Source of the DNA: Strigamia acuminata
Taxonomy: Eukaryota > Arthropoda > Chilopoda > Geophilomorpha > Linotaeniidae
Reading direction: 5' to 3'
Length of the DNA: 64,000 nt
Assembly (NCBI GenBank): GCA_949358305.1
Contig: OX442315.1
Location: forward strand, 31,584,427-31,648,426
Every line of letters begins with the position of its first letter. Position 1 is the first letter of the stretch. Below the pieces are notes generated by a model. That model searched no databases and was not told the origin of the DNA. It saw nothing but the letters and a program-made list of their open reading frames with translations. This document shows, one piece after another, positions 13,501 through 26,583 of this stretch. Made by a program: the position numbers and the translations under genes.

Positions 13501-16500
13501 TATACATGCAAAAACCGGGAAGCAAAAATTCATTTTGCATGAGAGATGGGTCTTGAGTGGGTGCATTCAATAAAGAATTAACATGAGGTGGCTTTCTTGA
13601 ATGTAATTCGTGCTGCGAGATAGCATAAGTATTATCACGAGATTCTCGGTTCTTAAAATCGCCTGTTGACACGAGACGCATTCGGTAAAGAATTAACGCG
13701 TTATGAGAATTAGCACGAGGTGGGGCCAAGGAACTACCGAAAAAATTTTGGGGGATTTGCCCTGCGTGGTTCTTGGGCAATGTCAATTTGAAGTTTGGAG
13801 TCTAGGCGCAGACCTAATTCCTAACTTTTAAACTCATTTTTCAGGCCTTTGCGCACACATTTGACACTTCTACTATACATATTCGGAATCAGTTCACTGA
13901 GATGAACAAAATGAGCCTAAGTTTACTAAAACACCCAAATAGTAGAATTATGTCGTACATTCTACTTTTCACAGGCAAGGTATGGATAGCTATGGGCCCC
14001 TATGTTGGATATACTCAAGGCCCCCACAGGCCTTAATCTAGCCTTGGCACAAGTTGATGTTCTTGAACATAACTCGTGCTACAAGATAGCATGAGTATTA
14101 ACATGAGATTCTTTGCTAACACAACGTAACACAGCAACTGTGTTATGCTTTATTGAATTGCCACATTGTTGTGGTTTCCTCTTGTACTTCAGTGTAGTGA
14201 ACATGGGGGAGGTATAGAGATATGGATGTATTTTTGCACCCCCCTCTTGTGTTGTTGACGAGTTAGGCCTAATTTTACATAAAATAAATAAAAGTAATTG
14301 GATGGATTACGACACTTGTTGGCATCAGGAAGTATGATCATAAATTTTGAGCTTTTTTAGCAATTTGGTGGAATACAAAATGTTATGGAGGAGCCATGTT
14401 TAGACTGGTGCAACTGTTGCACATTACTCGGTCTTCCAAGATGGTTTTCTGAGCCATTAATGTGACAGTAGCAAGAAGTGTCAACTTGCTTATTTTAGCA
14501 GTAAATCAGTATATAAAAAGTCAGGGAGAAGTGTGTCACATGCTGCTTGCAGAATGTTTTAATAGAACTATGTGATCTTTGTTTGCAGAATTATTTTCCA
14601 TTAAGATTAAGCAATAATTTATGTTGCCATAAAAAAAAGTGAGCAAAAAAAATTGGTGTTGTCCATTAAGAATATCCTTGGTGGTGGAAAAAAAATGTAA
14701 CGAAACAAAAAAAAATTGCTGACAGATAAGAGAATAGAAACCAGTGGTGATAGCACTTACTCATTAACAACCTGCAGATAAAAGAAATGGTGTAATTATA
14801 ATTGACCTCAAGGTAACTTGTATTTTAAAGTAAATAGGGACAGTGTGAAAAGGAATGATGTCCACTATCATCAGTTTTCAAGATTGTAGTTCCACAAGCA
14901 AAGTTTTTGTAATATTTAAACATACCGTATTTTATCGATTAAGTGCCGCGGCTCTTACTCAAAACTGCCATCTTTGTCAGCAATTACAACTTCGGTTTTT
15001 CATTTGTTACATTTGTTTAATGTAAGAAACAAAGTCTGAGTGTCACGAATGTTCATCGTTCGTGAGGTTAAATACGGAAACAATAGCGTACTTTTGCAAA
15101 AATACGGTATTTTTGGTGTCTCAGCTGTGGCTACTATTCGAGGGCGACTCTTAATCGGTAAAATACGGTATTTTTACGCGTCCAGACTGTGCTGTGAAGC
15201 AGCTTTAGTGCTTTATTAAGGGTCGTCGTCATAAAATTGACGGATGATTTATTTTTCATTTGCAGTGGGCACGCGCATGACCTTTAAACAAGAAAAGATT
15301 GTTGAAATCCATGTTTCACACGCGTTTATGAATGCACGTGTAGTAATTTTCGATTTGTTTTGCTAATTTTTTTCTTTTTTGGTAGTTTGGCAGTGTTTGG
15401 TACTTGCTTAATGTAAATGACTGAATAGGCCATCACATTACTCGCCATTAAAGCTCGTGTAATGTGCAAGTTCTTGCTGTAAACTCTCATATTCCACGTT
15501 CCTTGTTTATCCATAAAACAAATGTATAAATATTTTTCCACTTGACCCTTAAATTGTTGCGGTTGCACCACAACAATTCCAACAGATCCCCAAAGTAAGT
15601 TAAACTTTTCAACGGCATTCCGCCATTTCCATACGAAATGCGACTCTTTCCTCGCCATTAAATTCGTCCAGCAAAAAAAAAAATAATTTGAGTAGCAGTT
15701 GTGAGTTTACCCAATAGCCTCTAGTGGTCATAAATGGCATCATGCGTCATTGAGTTTGATCCCATTAAGTCATTGGTCAGTGTGTTTGACCATGTGGTGA
15801 CTGCTGCTATGAGTCACACGCTAGAAAAGGATGTGGACGTGTGGGAGAAGATCAGAAAGATGAACGAGGCACCAGGTGGACGAGACAGATGGAGAAGGAA
15901 CAGGTGATGGGAGTCTTTAGGATTCTCCCTCGCGGGAGGGATTTGGTGGCAAGCAAGGAAAGACAAGTCCTTGAAATCCATGTCGAGAGTCTCATTTGAT
16001 GGCAAGTGGACCGCAGCTGATGGAGAACATGAGCTGAGTTAATTGGCAACTGATAAGATGGAGGATCGATGGAGGGCTTGTCCCATGTGAGAAATTCAAA
16101 GACTCGTGTTGACGTTTTTTCCTGCCCCGGTGAATTATTGAAAGGGAGTTGTTAAATATGCGTGCACAAGATTGCTCAGCTGGAATAATTTATTGGGGTT
16201 TGGGTGAGAAATTATGGCTATGAAGTTGTTTTGAGGGAAGTTGCTTGTATTTCATCCTATTGATGAATACTTGGGAGGTTAATGTGTGTGGAAAAAGAGT
16301 TGCAGCGGTGTAAAATTGTCACTGCTTTGGCGGTTTGGCTTTTAAAACAAAGGGCATAAAAAGAGGTAATCAACTTTTATTGGGGTATAAAAAGTAGCAA
16401 GGATGTATCTAGGGTGGAAGAGATGAGAAGTCGTGTTGAAATATGCAACGATGGACAAATGATTAGTAGTGGGATGAGGCAGCAAAGCCCTTCAGAGTTT

Positions 16501-19500
16501 CTGTTTAATGTTGTTACTTTGGGTCATTTGCTAATGAGTTGTATTGTTGTTTGTTTACTTTATTTTAGCATAATCATGTAGGCTTAATAACTGCTAAATA
16601 AAGACTGGAATTAGGAAATCATCTTTATTGACATTTATTGACACAATCAAAAAAGTGATATGCATTTTATTAAATAACAGAAGTATTAAGTAACAAATGA
16701 ATTCGGATATTCTTGATTAACTTTGGATAACATTGTTTTTGATGTCCATTCTGTATACAAAAACACAAACACACTTTGAATGCATCGATTGATCGGAGTT
16801 GTCCAACTTTGATATTTGGGCTTGCATTAACCAGAGAATTGAAATCCAACTCCTGAGCTGGGTTCAAAGAACCTGTGAACCTGTGGTTAAATCAATCATG
16901 TGAGTCGTGTGACATTTCAACCAACAACCTTCACGAGTAGAAACACAGCTGGTTTCACGTGCAGCAACAATAGTCGCGTTCAATAAATCCGATTGGATTG
17001 CCGGTAGAAAAGTAATTTTCACTTTGGTGGCGCTCCGATTCCGAACGATTTCAATGAAACAAATCTAAAATAGAAACACGAAGATTGATGCTTTTCGGCG
17101 TCCGGTGTTTTCCAATCCAATAAAGATGATTCATTCCTATACTGTTTGTTGATTAAGTGAGTCCTCTAGCGACGTTTTCTTTGCGGTTTTGATGCTTCAA
17201 TCCATATATACGTGTTCGGACAAATTAGAATTAAAGGTGAAGAAGTTGTCGAGGTTTGAATTTCGACAATATGGGGCGTTAGTCAAGGATGGTGTTGTGG
17301 ATAAATATCTTGGAAATGACTTCATTGTTGGGATTCGTTTTAAATGAAGGCGGCAGCTTGAGGAATTTAATTATTGTGTTCCTGCTCTATTGTGGATGAA
17401 TAAATGAAAAGAAAAGGACATTAAACCTCCACTCGCCTTCACTCGCCCATAACTATTCAATATTGTGTGTATTTTCCAACATGTGTAGTTATACATACAT
17501 AATTGTTCCTTTGTATTCTCGTTTGCGCAGATTAATCACTCTTTAAGGTGTGAAGCAGCATCTTGGTGCGAATAAAATAGCATCTTGTGGGTTCTAATGT
17601 GCAGTTAGAAGGTCGATATTTACTTGTAAAAGATGTGTGAATAGGGTGTGGAGTCGTTTGGAGTTTGATGTAGCTGGTATACCTAGAACAAGCACTAATG
17701 AAGACCATAAGTCGCATTGATTGTGGTAAAACAGGCAGTATTTAAGATACTGGTGAATGGTGAATGGTGATGGGGGTGTCACTCGTGTGGACAAAGTGCT
17801 GCTTGAGTTTGACTAAGCCAAAAATTTCACTTCTGCGTCTATTTAACTACTTGGAAGCACTAAATGATTTGTTTTAAAAGGACATTACCAGGGAAATCAA
17901 TTTTTCAAATTGTTTGTCTTTTTCGTCCTTGTGCCGTGTGCACTAATGAAATTAACTTTTCTTAGGGAGGGAATGTAATCAAATGACAATTTGAGAAAAT
18001 TATTAAGGAAATCGGTTTTGCTTGCTGGGATCATTGTGCGATCATTTTGCAAATTAAATTATATGCATTTTGTAGCGATGCAAAGTCAACATTGACGAAT
18101 ACCCGGAATGATTTTGGCCAATTAGGAGCGAAATGATTAGGCGAATAATAAGCGAAATGTTGCAAATTTTGTTTTCAAATGTTGACCAATCAATAACAAT
18201 TTCGTATAGCAGTGTATCATTTTGTACAGCCATCGAGGAAAATTGACTTCAACACTCAAAATTGTTATTCAATTTGGGCGTACCATGTATGACAAGTTAA
18301 TTTCATTTGTTGGTGAAACGCATCAAACCTCTTGGGGCAAAGGATAAACAATGTTAAAGCAAAAATTGTTCAGGCAAAAATTGTTCAAGTGTAAGGCTTG
18401 AGGTGCACACATCGTGTGACGTGACGTTGGGATAACAATATAACAATATTGCAAATTTATTGGTTTGCAGTGCCATCTTTATCGAGATCTTTATCGCTTT
18501 TTCCCCGCCGACAGTTTCCATTATCTGCCGATTGAGGTTGATCACTTGTCATTGAAAGGAATTGAGTGTGGGCTCCTTCAGGATAACATCTTTTTTTCTT
18601 CTTTTTTTTTCTCTTTCAGTGTGTTGACATGTTGTGTTTGAACCTTTAGGGAAGGGCGAAAAGGGGAGAAAATAAGGTGGACGCTTGGTCCAATGAAAAA
18701 TTGATCAGACTTGGGAGATGGGATCTTGGGGTTGAATTTGGACAATAAATCTCGTGCTGTTATAGTCTATTTCTCCCGAATTAAAAAGGGTGAAAGACTG
18801 GGTCCATTCAAAAACTAATTTAGACTAAACGGCATGTTTAAACTGCTTTTTAAACTGCGAAAATGGCGGCCGATTTAGTCTGTTTTCAGTCTTGCATGAC
18901 ATTAAAACAATAAAACAGTTAAACATGCGTCTGCTGGATTTTTTGTGCACTCACAAATCGGTTTTGGAGTTGATTACTTTTTTTTTTAGTTGTATAAATT
19001 AGAAATTTGTAGAGAAAATTATCTTTGCAGAAGATCAAAGTAACGGCCGTAATTACGCTGTAAAATTGTATAATAAAAAGGAAATAAAAAGTATTGAAAT
19101 GTTTACACATGCATGAAGTTATTGCTTGCCAGATAGTTTCTGTATAAATTATTGATGAATGAATTTTTAATTGAAGTCTCTATCTCTTATGAATTGTTTA
19201 TGCAAATTTGAGTGGTGAACAAATATATTTTTCGATGGTTCGAACGGCGGTAAATTTAAATGTATTCCCCACAGTAAACATACACTTGGTTAGATGAATT
19301 CATTTGCATTCGAGGTAAATAATTAAATATATAAATATGGCGTTATTTAAGACTATAGGATTGCCTTTTAAATACGCTTAGCTTTAATGATGAGTTAGTG
19401 TTGGCTGGCTGGAAATAATTCGAGAGGAAATTAGCGAATGGGAGAGGAGAGAACGGGAGAAGCGAAAGGAATAGTAATGCGAGTTTAATTTGCACATCAC

Positions 19501-22253
19501 CTGAGAAGTGGCGGAGTTTGTTTGTTCTGAGCATCTTGTCGTTGCGTTGGCTTTCGCGCTCTCAAAGTTGAAGTGATAGGCGTTCTTAACTCATCTTTGA
19601 GATTGGCCCTAACCTTGTTACGAGGCTGTGTGAAATAAAGTTGAAATGAGCCGTAAATAGTGATGAAGAGAAGCTCGTAAAACGATTGTTACAAACTGCA
19701 ACTGAAGGAGAAAGAGTGAGTGAGCGAGCGAGCGAGAGCGCGCGCCATTTTGAGAACGGGGTTTGATTTTGTAACCATAAACGGGTTTCTATCATAGTCG
19801 AGTAATGTACATAGTTCGAGTCCTCCCACTCACTTTTATCCTGCCAAACGACCTTTTTGGCAAACACGGGGATATTATACCGACATCAAATTTAAAGTTT
19901 GCAAAATTTGATGCTTATTTTTTGAAAAAATTACAATAAACTTTCAAGTTGCTTGTTTATTTACATTTTTTCATTGCTTATCAGTAGGCGCATTCGTTAT
20001 AAACACATTTAAATGCTTGTGTCGATCTAACTAGAAAAATGGCGGCTGATTTCGTCTGTTTTCTGTGAAAATTTTTTTTTTGGAATTTATATATCTATTA
20101 TTTTTTTTATTGTTTGTCACGATTTTTAAAGAAAATACGTGAAATTTCAGAAAGAAAATGCCGTTAGTTTTCGAGAAAAAAATATAAAAACACTTTTTGG
20201 AGGTCAGAATTGACCCTAGGTTGGAGCAGGGCGGGTTAATGGATGTTTATAGACATAAGTTGCACAATTTTTTACACCCTTAAAAGGTTATTTTGAACTT
20301 GAAATATGTGCATCCTGCAAAAACAATTGATTTTTAGAGTGCTGTAGTGTTCTGACTGCACATATAGCTTAAGCATGCGCAAACAGTTTTAATGGGGGCG
20401 GCAAGCAAGGGTCCTGAGGTCCAGGTGTCTCAAAGTGGGGGCTAGGAGCCAAACGTTTTCACTATTTAGAAGGGAAAATATAACCATTAAAAGCGAAATT
20501 TTATTCGTTATTTTATTCGCGTTTCTTTTTGTCAACACTCATGATGTGATCAACTCCAATTCATTAGGGGCGGGGTGGCAGCCGCCTACCGTATCAACAC
20601 ATTTACATAAATGCTAGTTGTATGCAATAAAACAAGCTGTTTGGAACACCTTTTAGGAGCGGGTGTATAATTACTATTTCAGCATCTTTTTTGTGTGCAC
20701 GTACACGTAGGAGAGATAGGGGTTTTTTTTGTTTTAAATTGATATAAACTTGTGGGTTTTGGAAGCCGTAAATCGTTTTATTATTTGAGAATTACCGGAA
20801 ATGAAAGTGTGGCAAGTTTTATGTACTGGGAAAATGCGAACAATTGCATTATTGGCATTAAACGGACGAGAGCGAGTGTTTGGTGTGTTTCATTGGCTTG
20901 TTTGACCAACAACTGTTGTTATTACAATCATTTTTAAGCCCACGTTAAAGTAATGCGAAATCCAAATGTACTTTTGACTGATTATTTTAAAAACGAATAA
21001 CGAAATAGCGTCGTTAGAGCCTTTAATGTTGTTATTTCATGTTGCAATTCCATTAATTTAAAGGAAAAATAATGGAATTACTTAATACGATGTAATTTTG
21101 ACTCTGGTTAGCGAATTTTTCTAGCAAAACTTTTATTACGAATCGCAAGAGACCCGAAAAATCGATTCGTTATAACGAGAATTCGTTATACCGAAATTTT
21201 TTAACGTGGTGTTCTATGGCCAGCCAACCAAACCAGCCATTTTTAGGTATTCGTTATATCGATAATTCGTTATATCGCGATTCGTTATAAAGAGTTTCGA
21301 CTGTATTGAGAAGATTTCCTTTTGAGCTTCACTGCGTGGCTCGTCCGTGGAGTAATAAATAAAGAATTCATTTTTGGACGGTGCAGAATTAATGAAACTA
21401 TTGTTTGATGTAAATTTTTACTGGTTGTCAACGAGGAATAATGGAGCAAGTACCATCACAGTAATGTCGATGTTGAACAAAACTCTAGTTTTGGCTGTGA
21501 AAGAGTGGAATTTAATTGCCTTGTGCGCTGCTGAATTGGAGTTTTATGAAGGGCTAGCAAATTGGAAAGGCAGTTGGTTGCTGGAGAAACTAATGGATAA
21601 AATTAGCTCTTTAGTGTTTTTTATCAATTTTTTAAAGCTGCGAATATCACTTATACTAATGCAGTAATGAAATAAATGAAGCATAGTTGGTCCAATCATA
21701 GGAAACTGACTGAGAGACTGTTTTGTTGCACTTTATTTCCATTGTAACACAAAATATTAGCTAATCCGATCTTACTGTAGCGAAAGAGAGGGTTTTAGTT
21801 TATTGGTGCAGCAATGAAAAAGAAAAATTTGCTCTGGAGGGCTGCACTGCTTTGGAGACAAACAGCTATAAAGAATATAGACAATAAAACAAAGTAACAA
21901 GGATAGAAGCAACACCAAACTAACTAGTAAAAAGAATATAAAAATTTGATAACATTGTTTTGATTTAAGTATCAGGGGCTTTTATGGCGTGTCTTTGTTT
22001 CTTGGTCGTGACCACAAAGAATATTAATGATTAATGCTCAAATGCTGGATCAGTGGTCAGCGTTGGCTCTGGTTAGTACATGGGTGGGTGACCTGCTGGG
22101 AATCCAAGTTTATTTCTCATCCTTGTCTGATTGAGATAGTGTTTCTACGGCAAGAACATTTCCCACAAGAATTCAATTGGGTTTTGTGTGTGTGTGTGAT
22201 GTGAAAGTAAAGAATTACGATTTGTAACCTAGCAACACTTTTGCATTTGTATA

Positions 22254-22328
<75 letters not shown>

Positions 22329-25300
22329 GTTTATTGGGACTACCGAAGGTGGTCCCACAGATTGCGGCTTGCACGGGCTAAATCCCCAAACAAGCACTTT
22401 AACTTACGAGGCTATTGACTATGCTAAGTCGTTTATGGTAACTCTGTCTATGCGAGTGGACAAATGAGACTGACTTGCAGTGGCAGATTGAGAAAATGTT
22501 CAAGGGCGAGGCCATCTAACTCTTCTTCAGCATCGTATAGCAGCCATCTGGGATGTTGTGCTCCCATTTCTGGTTCATTTTTCACATTTATAATAAGTAT
22601 GCGACTAAATAAACTTTGCCGATTGAGTTCTTTTTCTAGGCAGTTAATATGATCTCATCGAAAGGAAAATTAATTTGATTTAATGTGAATTTGCCATATT
22701 AGCTTCCCTCATGGTTGAAAATCCAATATTTACACAATGTGAAAAAAGAACGAAGTAAAGTAGCGATACTCGTATTACTACCTAAGATAAACAGCTTTAT
22801 CAGATTAATTGATCAAATTAAAATTAGCTTGCTTTAGGCACAGATATTCAAGCAGTTTATAAACAAACTCTATTCTAAGACTTCCTTTGAAGCGAGGGAA
22901 ATTGGCTCTAGGTTTAGCATAATCATGCATGGTGGCAGCACAATCCAATTGGGGAATATATGTAACCTGCTGGGGTAGTAAATTCTCAGGTTGTTTTTTT
23001 TCTTTCTTCTTTAGAATGTTGCATCTGAAACAAAGAACATGTTAGTACTCTTAGGGAACGTCCATAAAATACATGACGTAAAAAATAAATGGCCGATTTT
23101 TTCTTTTTTTCTCACTTGCATCGCGCATCAGTCACGGTTTACATGTGGACCAGAATGATGGAAACGGCTCGTTTTGTTTAATTAGAGGCTCTAATGTGAA
23201 AATTAATTGACAAATTCCATGCTCGAATGAAATAAATACTAAATACTGAAGTTGCGTGACATCCACGCGATTACGATGCGCTGTTCCTCCCTTTAGCCGT
23301 CCTCCACAGCCAACCGACAACAAAACCAGTAACCACCCGTGGATCAAGGTGCGGAAAATAGTCCCCGATCGAAACACTTGTCTAAAAAAGAGGAAAGATC
23401 GTTTTGGTCTTGGCAAGATTGTCCTTTCACTTCGTGTACATGGTTGCAATTTCAGATAGGGCATAATGGGTTGTAGAAAATGCATTTTGGGGGAAAAAAA
23501 GGACAATTTGGAAGCGGAACTTTTTTCTTTGGCGCAATAAAAATTCAAGATATCATCAGAAACGATGTTGAACGAGATTAGCCATCACCAAATCAAGTCA
23601 CCAATCACAACCGAAATCTATTTTTTGTGTGTATATATATATGAGTTATCTCAGTGAATATTTTTTTCTTGCTTCTTCTTCCCCTGGCGAAAAAATCAAT
23701 CTCTTTTGGCGCTTTTGTTATAATTTTCCTCTTATGACTTTAGTGGATGGATGCTGTGCCGAGCAGTTCGTGAGTAAAATTAAAGAATAGGAAAAGTTAG
23801 TTTTTTTGTCGGTTTGCTTGTAGCGTAGGAGTGTTGTGGAAGACGAAAGGGGCTGAGCCAGGTTTAGTTGTTGACCCTCGCTACGGCGCATGTGTATTGG
23901 CTTTACGCCAGTTGAGAAATCACGTTAAACATGGGAGGTGTTGGAACGAGTCCAAAGGTCGTATTTTTCACAATTAAAAGGAAGCTGTGTAACAAACTTG
24001 CTTTACTTTATAAACTTGAGTGGAGGAAAGCACTTGGCGCAAGAAGAGCTCGTGGCTCCGGGTTTATAAGCTTACGATACATTGTTGAATGGAATTGAAT
24101 AAATTGTGACAACACGTTTTTGTGCTTTTTGGGGATTGGTGAGTGTTGGTCGATTGTTTTTGGTTGGTTTCGTGACCGATGGGCAATGTTAGTGCGTAAA
24201 TCGGAGTTTTTACGTAACTTTTTGCAGGATTTTTAATTTGCAAATATGTAAATTGATCAAATTCGCTGCAAAAATTACTAAAACTCGAAAAATTGACTGA
24301 ATTTTCGTTTTTAATTAGTGGAAATGTCCATTCGCTGGTATCTTGGGCCTTTCCCGGAGCAAAGGATTCTGGGATTGAGTGAAGAAGACATATTTTGTGG
24401 CGCGTATCAGCTTGGTGCGAACACAGGCACCCACTGTGCATGCAATGGAAAGCGACTTTTAAAAGGCGAAGCAAATGTAAATCTCAATTGCCTTTTGGTA
24501 AGGTCAATTCTGTTAGGCGTTTATACGATAAATTAGATTTACATTTATGGATATTAGTGATTGATTTTTTTACGTTTAGTGGGCAAAAAATCGAGCGGGA
24601 GCTCAGCACTTTAATTTGAAAAGTTTTATTTAAATTTTTTTGTGTTTTTTTATTTTTATTTTTTTGGAAATTATTTTTGAACCACAAACCACAAAAATAT
24701 ATATTTTTTTCTTGGTGGCAATTCAATCGCAACAGTGAGCGAAAACAATTTTTTATGCGGCTGAAGATTCGCGCGATGCTTTGGAACTTTCCGTTGGAAA
24801 AAAAGGGGAAATATTTGAGATCAAAATAAGAGAAATGAAAATTACTTGACGACGAAAAAGAAGGAAAAGTAATATAAAGTCCTGTGCTTTTTGGCGTGCG
24901 ATGAACGCAAACAAGTTAAATGAAAAAGAAGAAGAAGAAAGAAAAAAAAAACACAAAATAATTGGTGGGGAAAGAGTGAGTGCGTTATTAAGTTTATGTG
25001 TTAGGAAAATGGCGAGTTAAGTTTAGCGAAGATTATGAGTCTGGGTCGTAGTTAATAATGCCAAGTTAGACGGTGGTTGAAGGCGGGAACTTTTTGATTT
25101 ATTTTCAATATGGCTAAATTTAGCATTAAAAGCCAATAATGATGTCGGCGTAAAAGGAAAAAGGATGGGGAGGGTTTTCTTTTTTTTTTTCTTTTTTCTT
25201 TTTTTTTTTTTCGCTAATGATAAATTGGTTTTGTGGATCGAACATGAAATTCTTGGAAAAAGCACAAATGTTGTTTGATTGAAAGCAGTGCGTTTTTCCA

Positions 25301-26552
25301 TGTTCCGTCTTGTGATTTGCTCTTCTTTTGTCCTTCTGTCAAATGAAGAAATTTTTTTTATATATTTTTTTTCGTTATTAGCGAAGAAATCCTTCGATCG
25401 AATGACGTGGAGTGCGAAGGAAAATGCATTTATTTTATAAATTAACAACATTTGTCAAACTTGTGCACCTTTTAGGCATAATAGCCGTATATTTTAAGGG
25501 TGAAACCATACCGGAAATGATCGATTTGTTTGAGATGTTGTGTAGTTGGTGATAAAACCAAAGTTATGGCGCTCCGCTTGCATGCAATCTTCGAATCATG
25601 AAAATTCATATTTCATTTTTTATTGATTTTTATTTATTTTCGAGTATATTTGAACGATTTATTTATTTATTTATTAAATTTAATCTCGATTTTTTATTTA
25701 TTCTAGGTAACTAGAGGATCGCAAATCATCGAGAATAAAAATCTGCAAATTATGGTCATGAGAAGGACGGAGGTAGCCATTAGCAGAGTGACCAAGTGGG
25801 TTATTCGACGTTTCAAAGCGCTCACTTCTTACTCCGAAATGAGCGAATCAAACAAAGTGCTGCTCAAAGTTGGAGTGTGTAAGTACAATTGTTACATTTG
25901 TTTATTTAATTAGCTTAATTAATTTGCTTCTAACGATTCAAAGTGACTGAACGAACTCGTGAATTTTTAAAAAGCATTAAGAAATTGATTTTTAATGAAA
26001 ACACGAGTCCAATTCAGCGCTTAACGCACGAATCGACGAATCCCTTTAGTTTTTGAACACTACAAACAATAGTTACCGTGGCAGAACAATTGCCTGAGAT
26101 TTTATTTCTTGGTAAACAAATTTGGGATTCTCACGTGTTTTTCAACGGTGGAAAAAAAAATTTTTTTTTGGGGGTGAAATTCTTTAGGAAATTTTTTTTA
26201 TGGTGTCCACATGTCAATCAATTCGCACACGTTTTGTGTTTTTTTGCATTGAATTGTCGACTAGGCAAAATGTGGAACGTAAATAAAAACTTAATTGCCT
26301 TGTTGGTGTTTTTTTTTATTTTTTTATTATTATTTTTTAAAATTTTAACCAGCTTGAATTAGTCGTGCGAAAAAACAACCTGAGGCAATTTCTTCATTTG
26401 GTTTTTCAATTTCAAACTTCAACTTGTTGGAGTAAATTTATAAATTAATAAGTACAGACGCGCGGTTTTATGTCAAAACGCGACCATGCGTTTAATGTTT
26501 ATTTTGAAGATAATTTTCTAAGTTGGAAATTGTAACGTGTGTGAAGTTTTCG

Positions 26553-26583
<31 letters not shown>

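Larger units (their letters stand above)
8806..25706 (+). other. 16.9-kb betaglycan intron
   Basis: Bounded by exon 8602-8805 (donor GTAGG) and exon 25707-25878 (acceptor TTCTAG), both phase 0. The flanking peptides are contiguous in the family alignment, so no exon seems to be missing. It contains family A element copies, a TACCGTATTTTACC-type element (14922-15171), a degraded TTCGTTATA palindromic element (21122-21305), a 5S-rRNA-like fragment (22043-22109), a TAA microsatellite (22258-22326), diverged local duplications (13560-14120), and a CRE-like TGACGTCA (13091-13098). I saw no nested gene. Open frames of up to 138 codons lack homology or splice signals. Confidence 0.8.

Noticed and set aside
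22043-22109. Functional 5S rRNA gene
   Set aside because: Only the 3' half is recognisable and the terminal helix cannot form.
23132-23548. 138-codon minus-strand frame in the long betaglycan intron
   Set aside because: No recognisable motif, no splice or polyadenylation context, and composition as expected from noise.
24064-24474. 136-codon minus-strand frame
   Set aside because: No domain pattern; rich in Ser/His/Lys from AT-rich DNA read in one frame; no start context or conserved neighbours.
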